The notes beneath the pieces were generated by a model. The model made no database searches, was not told the DNA's origin, and saw only the letters and a list, made by a program, of their open reading frames with translations. A stretch of 64,000 bases of DNA from Erythrobacter fulvus (GTDB lineage: Bacteria; Pseudomonadota; Alphaproteobacteria; Sphingomonadales; Sphingomonadaceae). The stretch lies in assembly GCF_028595285.1 (NCBI RefSeq), contig NZ_JAQQXQ010000004.1:62001-126000 (forward strand). The letters run 5' to 3'. Position numbers and translations under genes: made by a program. Position 1 is the stretch's first letter. Every line of letters starts with the position of its first letter. Below, in pieces: positions 1 to 6,880 of this stretch.

Positions 1-551
1 GCCAGCAGCAGAGCCAGCGCGATCCGCGCCGTCACCAGCAGGCCGACCGTGCCGAGCAAGAGCAGCATCGCCCCGAACCACATCATGCCGGGCGGGGAAA
101 AGGCGTTGATATCCTTGGTATCCCCGCTCGCCTGCTGGATCGCAAGGAACACCACGTCGAGTTTCTGGGCGAACACAATGGTCGCCGATTCACCCTGCGT
201 GCCGGTGAGTATCCCGGCGATCTGGTCCGGCCCGCCGATGAAGATGTTGTAGAACACGGTCGAAAAGGCGACGAAACTGGTCGCAAAACCCATCACCAGG
301 CCTAGCGTGATAACCTTGGGCAACAGCGCCCTCACGCCGAGGTTCGACCGACCCAGCATCAGGGAGATCGCGAAGAACCCGACATAGAGCACCAGCATCA
401 GCGTCAGCGCGGTGGTCAGCTGCCCGTCGGTGCCGAACAGACGGTTGAAGGCCTGTTCCGACACGCTGCTGGCGATGCAGTCGACCGCCGACAGCGCGGC
501 GGCGACGCCGGTGCCCATCGACTGGGCGGCAAGATCGCAGGCCGTCGTCAT
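1..551 (-). CDS. virB6: Type IV secretion inner-membrane channel protein VirB6/TrbL (partial)
   Basis: The gene runs off the left edge; the first 183 codons are visible. It starts MTTACDLAAQSMGTG and has hydrophobic stretches at about residues 45-65, 78-100 and 155-183, as expected for the polytopic VirB6/TrbL family, which forms part of the inner-membrane channel of P-type secretion systems. Its ATG overlaps the stop of virB4 (ATGA), so the two are translationally coupled, and virB6 after virB4 is a familiar T4SS order. Sequence conservation in this family is low, so the call rests on membrane topology plus neighbours. The C-terminus is not visible. Confidence 0.75.
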   Translation of the reverse strand, partial: MTTACDLAAQSMGTGVAAALSAVDCIASSVSEQAFNRLFGTDGQLTTALTLMLVLYVGFFAISLMLGRSNLGVRALLPKVITLGLVMGFATSFVAFSTVFYNIFIGGPDQIAGILTGTQGESATIVFAQKLDVVFLAIQQASGDTKDINAFSPPGMMWFGAMLLLLGTVGLLVTARIALALLL

Positions 552-2980
552 TCCGCCGCCTGCCAGACGGGCTGGCCGTCATCGTCAATGGTCGAACCAT
601 CCGGCCACGGCTTTCCGGTGAGCACAGGATACCACGCCGCCGGTTCGTCACCCACCGCCTCGCGCAGCAGATCAAGCCGCCGCACCGCGCTTTCGCGGCC
701 GGAAAGGACCGTCAGCACCTCGGGCGCGCCCGACAGGTCTAACCGGACGACCACGCTGGCATCGGGCTGTCGCACAAGGAAACAGCGGCTATGCGCGGGC
801 AAGCTCCGGATCAGCGCGAATTCGTGTTCGGTCAGGCCGAAACCGTCGCAGTAATCCTCGGGCCGCGCGCGGCTGTTGGGCATGAACACCATCGTCGCGG
901 TCTGTTCGACCAGCGCGGTGGAAATCCGGCTGTCGAGCGCATCACGCGCCGACTGGGTGGCGAAACCGACCAGCGCATTGCGCTTTCTCAACGTCTTGAG
1001 CCAGTCGCGGATGCGCGCGGCGAACACCTCGTCATCCAGCGCCTTCCAGCCTTCGTCGATCAGGATCATGGTCGGCTGCCCGTCCAGCCGCTCGTCGATG
1101 CGGTGGAACAGATACATCATGGTCGGCGTGCGCAGGCGCGGGTTTTCGAGCAGCGCAGTCATGTCGAAGCCGAGCACGCGCGTCGTCAGGTCAAGCCGGT
1201 CCTGCGCGTTGTCGAACAGCCAGCTATGCTCGCCCTCCCCGATCCACGCAGCCAGACGATCGGCCAGATCGCCCGGTTCGGGGCGGCGGGTGCCCGCCAG
1301 CAATTCCTTGAAATGCCTGAGGCGGCGCAGGCTCGCGGCGTTGGCATAGGTCGCATCGACCGCGGCGCTGATGGTTGCGAATTCCTCCGGCCCGTCGGCC
1401 TTCAGCAGCACCGCCAGCCAGTCGCGCAGGAAGGCGCGGTTGGCGGGGCTGTCGGGCAGCGAGAGCGGGTTGAAGCCGGTGGGCGCACCCGGCGCGATCC
1501 GGTCATACCGGCCGCCGATGCCGCGAATGAACAGCTCTGCCCCGCGATCCTTGTCGAACAGGATGGTGCGCGGTTTGAACTTCTGCGCCTGCGCAGCGAG
1601 GAAGTTCATCACCACCGTCTTGCCCGAACCCGACGGCCCAATGACGCTGAAATTGCCCAGATCGCCGTGGTGGAAATTGAAGAAGAACGGGGTCGCGCTG
1701 GTGGTTTCCAGCAGGGTCACCGCGTCGCCCCAGTGATTGCCGCTCGCCTGACCCAGCGCAAAGCCGTGGAAAGACCCGAAGCCCGCCATATTGGCCGAAG
1801 AAATCAGCGCGCGGCGCACGATATATTCCTCGTTGCCGGGGAACTGTGCCCAGAAGGCGGGTTCGAGATTGGTATCCTCGCGCACCGCGATTGCGCCGGT
1901 ATCGGCCAGCGCGGCAGCGCAAGCGGCCATCGCATCGTCGAGGCGCGGGAGCGTGGCCTCGCGCACCAGCACAGTGAGGTGATGATCGCCAAAGCCCACC
2001 GCCCCGTTGCCCAGCGCATCGCGGGCCGACAGCATCTCGGCCCGTTCGGCGGCAGCCTCTTCATCGACCGAGCGCGACCGGCGCAGGGCGAGGTCGATCC
2101 GTTCCTTGGCAGTGGTGCGCTCGTTCGGGGCGTAGCTTTCAGTGACGACCATTTCGAAGGGCAGGCGCAACAGGTTGTCGAGCAGCCCGGGCGAGGTCGC
2201 TTCCGGGTAATCCTTCAGCCCGAGGATCGCGGCGAAATCGGGCGCGGCCGACCCGCGCAGTTCCATCGCGTCGAGCCCGAAGGAGGCGCGGCGATAGGGC
2301 AGCATGTGGCCGATATCGGTCTCCGGCGACGGACGGCGCACGGGGCGCATTTCGCCGTTATAGAGCGCCGAAAGCAGCTCCAGCATTTCCGAATTGGTGC
2401 CGCCATTGGCAGAGCCCGGGGCCTGATAATCCCCCAGCACCGCCGCGCCGTAATTCTGGAGCGAGGCGACGAGACCGGTGATCGCGGCCTTCAGCGAGCG
2501 GATGTCCTTAGGATCGGCCTCCAGCTCTTCCTGCCGGCTGCGCGAGAACATCTTCGACAGGCGCTCGGGCAGGCCGGTCTTTCCGCGTGCGGGGCGACGG
2601 ATCAGGGTTACGAACTGGTCGTTGATGAACAGCGATCCGCCTGCCAGCCGCTGTTTCCAGCGCGCGTCGATATGGCGCGACAGGGCATCGGGGAATTCCG
2701 CGTCCAGTTCCACCTCCACCCGGCGGCGGATGACGTGGTGATACATCACGAAACGCGCATCAAGCGTGCTGCGCAGCATCACCTCGCGGGTGGCGGCGTG
2801 GGCGTTCAGCGCGTCGCTGTCCTCCGTTTCAAACAGCAGCCCCGGCACCTGAATCGCGCTCATGACCGAACCATCGCGCAGCAGCAAGGTGTTCTCGTCG
2901 ATCAGGCGCGCATAGGGCAGCCGGTCGCCGACCTTGGCTTCCTTCGCGCTCCAGGCGGCGGCTCCAAGCCATTTCACCAT
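548..2980 (-). CDS. virB4: Type IV secretion ATPase VirB4
   Basis: 810 residues, full family length. A Walker A motif (GPSGSGKT, about residues 445-452) and a Walker B motif (MILIDEGWK, about 637-645) lie in the C-terminal RecA-like domain; the N-terminal half fits the CagE/TrbE/VirB4 N-terminal domain. VirB4 is a cytoplasmic ATPase at the base of the secretion channel that powers pilus assembly and substrate transfer. It lies between virB3 and virB6 on the same strand, 12 bases after virB3 and overlapping virB6 by 4 bases. Whether the system is conjugative or effector-secreting cannot be told: no relaxase or coupling protein is in view. Confidence 0.95.
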   Translation of the reverse strand: MVKWLGAAAWSAKEAKVGDRLPYARLIDENTLLLRDGSVMSAIQVPGLLFETEDSDALNAHAATREVMLRSTLDARFVMYHHVIRRRVEVELDAEFPDALSRHIDARWKQRLAGGSLFINDQFVTLIRRPARGKTGLPERLSKMFSRSRQEELEADPKDIRSLKAAITGLVASLQNYGAAVLGDYQAPGSANGGTNSEMLELLSALYNGEMRPVRRPSPETDIGHMLPYRRASFGLDAMELRGSAAPDFAAILGLKDYPEATSPGLLDNLLRLPFEMVVTESYAPNERTTAKERIDLALRRSRSVDEEAAAERAEMLSARDALGNGAVGFGDHHLTVLVREATLPRLDDAMAACAAALADTGAIAVREDTNLEPAFWAQFPGNEEYIVRRALISSANMAGFGSFHGFALGQASGNHWGDAVTLLETTSATPFFFNFHHGDLGNFSVIGPSGSGKTVVMNFLAAQAQKFKPRTILFDKDRGAELFIRGIGGRYDRIAPGAPTGFNPLSLPDSPANRAFLRDWLAVLLKADGPEEFATISAAVDATYANAASLRRLRHFKELLAGTRRPEPGDLADRLAAWIGEGEHSWLFDNAQDRLDLTTRVLGFDMTALLENPRLRTPTMMYLFHRIDERLDGQPTMILIDEGWKALDDEVFAARIRDWLKTLRKRNALVGFATQSARDALDSRISTALVEQTATMVFMPNSRARPEDYCDGFGLTEHEFALIRSLPAHSRCFLVRQPDASVVVRLDLSGAPEVLTVLSGRESAVRRLDLLREAVGDEPAAWYPVLTGKPWPDGSTIDDDGQPVWQAAE

Positions 2981-2992
2981 GACGGCACATCC

Positions 2993-3277
2993 TCAGGGCG
3001 CATAGGAGTTGCACCCCCAACGTTTGAAATTGGGCACGCGCGGGCATTTGCTGACCTTGGTGATCCACAGGTCGAAAATGCGCGGTTCACGCAGCGAAGC
3101 GAAATAGCCGATCACATGCATCACGATCGGCACGGGAATGATCCAGAAGCTCTTGAGCATCAGGAAGGCGATGGTCGTCACCATCAGATTGATGATGAAG
3201 AAGTTCATCGTCACGCCCGCGAACATCTGCGGGCGGGTGAGCGCGCGGTGCACCGGGTGACGGACAAGCTCGCTCAT
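2993..3277 (-). CDS. virB3: Type IV secretion protein VirB3
   Basis: 94 residues, starting MSELVRHPVHRALTRP, which matches the usual VirB3 opening (a short basic N-terminus with HPVHRALTRP, then one or two membrane segments at about residues 20-60). VirB3 is a small inner-membrane partner of VirB4. The start at 3277 is preferred over longer in-frame extensions because those run through virB2 in another frame. It sits 11 bases after virB2 and 12 bases before virB4. Length, motif and position all agree with the family. Confidence 0.88.
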   Translation of the reverse strand: MSELVRHPVHRALTRPQMFAGVTMNFFIINLMVTTIAFLMLKSFWIIPVPIVMHVIGYFASLREPRIFDLWITKVSKCPRVPNFKRWGCNSYAP

Positions 3278-3288
3278 CGCTCTTCCCC

Positions 3289-3612
3289 TTACCCGGCGGC
3301 CGACTGGATGCCGGCGACGATGGTGGTCGCGCCGAACAGGATGAAGACGCCGATGATAACCGTCGCGCCGAAGCGCCAGTTCATCCGGCCGGTCAGCATC
3401 ATGAAGCCGATCGCAGCCACCGCCATCACCGCGACGGTGGTCGCCACGGTGCCGAGCAGCGTGCCCTGAAGCCACAGCAGCGCATTATTGATCGGCCCGG
3501 AACCGGCCGGATCGGCGCTTTGCGCGAAAGCCGCGGCAGGCGTCAAGGCCATCACCAGCAGCGCGGCAAGGCGGGCGGGAATACGAAGAAGCGAAGTCAT
3601 CAAGTGTCTCAT
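3289..3612 (-). CDS. virB2: Type IV secretion major pilin VirB2/TrbC
   Basis: 107 residues: an N-terminal signal peptide (hydrophobic to about residue 30, ending AAAFAQ), then two hydrophobic helices (about 47-70 and 80-103) joined by a short basic loop (GRMNWRF). This is the standard layout of TrbC/VirB2 pilins, which are cleaved and polymerise into the T-pilus. It is the second gene of the locus, between the transglycosylase and virB3. An internal ATG at residue 5 (MTSLLRI) is an equally possible start. The family is recognised by architecture and position more than by sequence. Confidence 0.85.
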   Translation of the reverse strand: MRHLMTSLLRIPARLAALLVMALTPAAAFAQSADPAGSGPINNALLWLQGTLLGTVATTVAVMAVAAIGFMMLTGRMNWRFGATVIIGVFILFGATTIVAGIQSAAG

Positions 3613-3636
3613 CGTCCTGAAGATAGCGCCGCCGGT

Positions 3637-4275
3637 CTACTGTCCTTGCGGGCGCGCATGGTTGGCAAGGCGGCCCATGATGGCCGCGACATATTGCTGG
3701 GTTTCGCGGATGTTCGGAATGCCGCCCGCACGCTCGACCCGGCCCGGGCCGGCATTATAGGCGGCGAGCGCTTTTTCGAGGTCACCGTCGAAACGGTCGA
3801 GCTGTTCGCGCAGGTAACGCGCCCCGCCCTCGAGATTCTGGAACGGGTCTGACGCATCCACCCCGAGATAGCGCGCCGTGCCCGGCATCAGCTGTGCAAG
3901 CCCGCGCGCGCCGACGGGCGAGACGGCGTTCTCGCGCCAGCGGCTCTCCTGCCACACCACCGCCTCGAGCAGCGACGGCGACAGGTCGAACCGCGCTGCA
4001 AGTTCGTGGATCTTGGCGGCATAACGCGCCGGAACGCCTGCGGCATGGCGGGCGGGATCGGCGATTGCGGATTCGGGAAGCGACAGGCCTTCGACCAGCA
4101 ACGGCGTGGCGGCGGCTTCGGCCGCCAGCGCACCGTCAGCCGGAATGCCGGCAAGCGGCCCTGCAACCCAGCGCGCCCCGTCCGCGCCGAGTTCGAGCAC
4201 GTCGGCACGCGCCGTGGAGGCGGCGGTCAGCAAGGTGGCAGCAATGGTGACGCGGCATGCCGCGGCGAGAATCAT
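3637..4275 (-). CDS. Lytic transglycosylase, VirB1-like
   Basis: 212 residues with an N-terminal signal peptide (about 1-24). The SLT domain spans about residues 85-195 and carries the catalytic-Glu motif VWQESRW (E110), followed by GARGLAQLMPGTA and later ALAAYNAGPGRV, the signatures of soluble lytic transglycosylase family 1. It would cleave the glycan strands of peptidoglycan locally so that the secretion apparatus can cross the wall. It is the promoter-proximal gene of the T4SS run, 24 bases upstream of virB2. A general housekeeping transglycosylase is possible, but the location favours the VirB1 role. Confidence 0.88.
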   Translation of the reverse strand: MILAAACRVTIAATLLTAASTARADVLELGADGARWVAGPLAGIPADGALAAEAAATPLLVEGLSLPESAIADPARHAAGVPARYAAKIHELAARFDLSPSLLEAVVWQESRWRENAVSPVGARGLAQLMPGTARYLGVDASDPFQNLEGGARYLREQLDRFDGDLEKALAAYNAGPGRVERAGGIPNIRETQQYVAAIMGRLANHARPQGQ

Positions 4276-4374
4276 TCCAAGGTCCTCCGGAATGTCTCCC
4301 TATTGTCTACTCTAAATGACAGGCAGGTGACAGCCTCGGAACCGGGCCTGTCCCGGACGGGGCTGGCGCACGGC

Positions 4375-4408
4375 AAAACGGGCGGCCCGCCCCCGGCAGA
4401 CCGCCCGT
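4375..4408 (-). terminator. Rho-independent terminator after the TPR gene
   Basis: Read on the minus strand, an 8-bp stem (ACGGGCGG/CCGCCCGT) with a GC-rich 15-nt loop is followed directly by TTTT. It lies 37 bases downstream of the TPR-protein stop codon and before the transglycosylase, so it would separate the two transcripts. Confidence 0.65.
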
Positions 4409-4444
4409 GCGTATCCCCGATGCGACCCGCGGGCCGCCATGTCA

Positions 4445-4855
4445 TCAGTCGCGATAGGTCAGCTGTTCGCCGCGCATGTCGGCGGGTCGGAATTCGCCGC
4501 GCGCCAGCATCCTGAGCGCCTTGCGTGCCAGACGACGCGAATCGGTGGCAGAGCCGTCAGCCGTATCAAGCTCAACCACCTCGTGGCAGTTCAGCGCCGC
4601 CTCGAAAGCAGCCTGCGCCTTGGCCTCGTCGCCCTTGTGGGCATAGGCAATGCCAAGGTTGATCAACACCGCCGGATCATGCGGATCGGCGGCGGCGGCG
4701 CGCTGAAGCACGGCCAGCGCCTCGTCCTCGCGTCCGGCGGCGAGCGTCTGTGCAGCAAGATCGCCGCCCGGCGCAGTCTGCAACTGGGCCGCAGGTGCGG
4801 CGGCAGGCGAAGCGGTGGCGGCAGCGACTGCCAGTGCGAAAGCGGTAAGGGACAT
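4445..4855 (-). CDS. Small secreted TPR-repeat protein
   Basis: 136 residues from MSLTAFALAV. This start is chosen over an upstream in-frame ATG at 4888 because it is preceded by a good ribosome site (GGAAGAGGAG) and opens directly with a signal peptide rich in Ala. About two TPR-like helical repeats follow (EDEALAVLQRAAAADPHDP, then VLINLGIAYAHKGDEAKAQAAFEAAL). The C-terminal 45 residues have no recognisable domain. It probably acts in the periplasm as a protein-protein adaptor. No specific function can be assigned, and the convergence of its transcript with the T4SS run is bounded by a terminator. Confidence 0.7.
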   Translation of the reverse strand: MSLTAFALAVAAATASPAAAPAAQLQTAPGGDLAAQTLAAGREDEALAVLQRAAAADPHDPAVLINLGIAYAHKGDEAKAQAAFEAALNCHEVVELDTADGSATDSRRLARKALRMLARGEFRPADMRGEQLTYRD

Positions 4856-5175
4856 AGCGCAAGGCTCCTCTTCCAATGCGAGGAGCATAGTGACTCAGGT
4901 TTCGCCTCGATGCAACAAAACCGTAACACTGTAATTTTTCTGCAATTTTACAGACCAAACATCTGATTTTCCGTTATTTCATACTGTAATATTTCCGGTC
5001 CGAACCAACTGGTTTTTTGTCATAAAGGTCTTTCTTCGGTCATAATCACGCAAATGCCACGCAGCTGTCATGCTGCAAGAATTCTGTCACGCAGCCCGCC
5101 TAGCGAGACCCGGCGCAATCGAATCCATGACCCGCGCTATTCAACGATTCTCGGCTTTTCAGGGGACCGCTCGCT
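4856..5175. promoter_or_regulatory. AT-rich divergent intergenic region with repeated TGTCAT motifs
   Basis: 320 bases between the TPR gene (minus) and the lipoprotein gene (plus), far richer in A/T than its surroundings. It contains two ACTGTAAT copies, an inverted CTGTAA...TTACAG pair, and four related heptamers: TTGTCAT (5017), CGGTCAT (5037), CTGTCAT (5065) and CTGTCAC (5084). The third is flanked by GCAGC/GCTGC inverted arms. The region must hold both divergent promoters; the heptamers may be regulator sites. No gene was found in it. Confidence 0.5.
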
Positions 5176-6762
5176 GTGAAAAACATTCAACGCACTCTCG
5201 TTCTGGGTTGCAGCCTCGTGGCGCTGGCCGGCTGCGGCGCGGACGAAATCGTCTCGCCCGGCACCAGCGGCGACATCATCATCAACAACCCGCCGCCGGT
5301 CCCCGCGCCGACCCCCACGCCGACCCCGACCCAGTCGGCGGTCACTCCGGCAGCCGGCTGCCCGACCATCAATTCGACAGGCGGCCTGACCGATGCCGGC
5401 ACCATTTCCGGCCCGACCGGCGAATGGCGCGTCTGCACCCTGCCCGCCACCGTCAATGCCAGCGACACGCTGCCCTATATTCCGGGCCTGCTCTACCAGC
5501 TCGGCGGTCAGGTTTTCGTCGGCTCCGATCAGGGCTTCTCCAGCACCAACACCGCCGTCACGCTGACGGTGGAGCCGGGTGTGATCGTCTTCGCGCAAGG
5601 TTCGGCGGCGCTGATCGTCAACCGCGGCAACCGCCTCAACGCCAACGGCACCGCCGATCGCCCGATCGTCTGGACCAGCCGCGACAACATCATCGGCGTT
5701 GCCAATGACAACAGCCAGCAGCAGTGGGGCGGCGTTGTGCTTCTCGGCCGTGCCCGCGTGTCCGACTGCGCCACCGGCGGGGTGAACCTCGACGCGACCT
5801 TCTCGCAGAACCCGACCTGCCAGCAGAACCTCGAAGGTGCGGCGACCACCATTCCCTATGGCGGCGCGAATGATGCCGATAACTCGGGTTCGTTCACCTT
5901 CAACCAGATCCGCTTCTCGGGCTTCGAACTGGCACCGGGCAACGAACTCCAGTCGCTGACCACCGGCGGCACCGGCTCGGGCACCACCATCGCCAACCTC
6001 CAGTCGTTCAACAGCTCGGACGACGGGATGGAGTTCTTCGGCGGCGTGGTGCAGATGCGCAATGTCGCGGTCATCGGCGCCTCGGACGACTCGCTCGACG
6101 TCGATACCGGTGCGCGTGCCGATCTGGACACCGTGCTGGTGGTGCAGCGCACGACCACGGGCGATTCGATCATCGAACTCGACTCGCCCAACTCGGTCGG
6201 CAACCCGATCGCGGCCTTCCCGAAGACCCGTTTCCAGGTGAACAACTTCACCTTCGTGGAGCGTTCCTCGGTTTCGGCCCAGATGGTCCGCGCTCGTGGC
6301 GGCGCCGGCCTGAGCCTCACCAATGGCGTGATGGACAAGATCGACGGGACGGCGACCTTCTGCTTCCGTATCGACGAGCAGGAAACGCTCGACGCGCTGA
6401 TCGGGATCAACTCGGTGGTATGCGACGGCGGCACCGACCGTCAGGCGCGCGGCGATCGCAGCTCGGGCACCAATGCAACCACCGATGCCGAAGTGCTGGC
6501 GGCGGTGACGGCTGGCACCAACGTGAACCTTGCCTTCACCATCACGCTGACCGGCGCGGTGATCAACGGCACCGGCGAAAACGGCGTGCCGGCATTCGCT
6601 GCCTCGGGCCGTTCGAGCTTCTTCCAGGACCGTACTTTCATCGGTGCGGTGCAGAACCAGGCGGGTCTGGAATCGACCTTCCGCAACTGGACCTGCAACT
6701 CCTCGATCCTCGACTTCGGCAGCGCCACCGGCGCCTGCACCTCGCTGCCGGTCTATAGCTGA
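5176..6762 (+). CDS. Large secreted lipoprotein paired with a TonB-dependent receptor
   Basis: 528 residues from a GTG start with an upstream AGGGGACC. A lipoprotein signal ends in the lipobox LAGC (Cys20). It is followed by a Pro/Thr-rich linker with PTPTPT repeats (about 36-55), then about 460 residues rich in Asn, Gly, Ser and Thr with the repetitive hydrophobic spacing of a right-handed beta-helix (an impression, not a computed fold). Several Cys pairs could form disulfides. It lies 118 bases upstream of a TonB-dependent receptor on the same strand and both look cotranscribed, so a surface or substrate-binding role in uptake is likely. The substrate is unknown. Confidence 0.75.
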   Translation: MKNIQRTLVLGCSLVALAGCGADEIVSPGTSGDIIINNPPPVPAPTPTPTPTQSAVTPAAGCPTINSTGGLTDAGTISGPTGEWRVCTLPATVNASDTLPYIPGLLYQLGGQVFVGSDQGFSSTNTAVTLTVEPGVIVFAQGSAALIVNRGNRLNANGTADRPIVWTSRDNIIGVANDNSQQQWGGVVLLGRARVSDCATGGVNLDATFSQNPTCQQNLEGAATTIPYGGANDADNSGSFTFNQIRFSGFELAPGNELQSLTTGGTGSGTTIANLQSFNSSDDGMEFFGGVVQMRNVAVIGASDDSLDVDTGARADLDTVLVVQRTTTGDSIIELDSPNSVGNPIAAFPKTRFQVNNFTFVERSSVSAQMVRARGGAGLSLTNGVMDKIDGTATFCFRIDEQETLDALIGINSVVCDGGTDRQARGDRSSGTNATTDAEVLAAVTAGTNVNLAFTITLTGAVINGTGENGVPAFAASGRSSFFQDRTFIGAVQNQAGLESTFRNWTCNSSILDFGSATGACTSLPVYS

Positions 6763-6880
6763 TCGCGTCTTTCGTACCCGTGGGAGGCGCCGCATTTTGC
6801 GCGCGCCTCCCGCTTTCGTTCTGACCGGGCGTCACGGCCCGCATTTCTCCCAAGGCCTATTCATGAAGGGGTCTCACATT

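Noticed and set aside
791..3469. 892-codon open frame antisense to virB4 and virB3
   Set aside because: Shadow of virB4; low-complexity Arg/His/Gln composition typical of reverse-frame translation.
5017..5090. Classical Pho box upstream of the lipoprotein gene
   Set aside because: The TGTCA words are not at the 11-bp period a Pho box needs; kept only as unexplained repeats.
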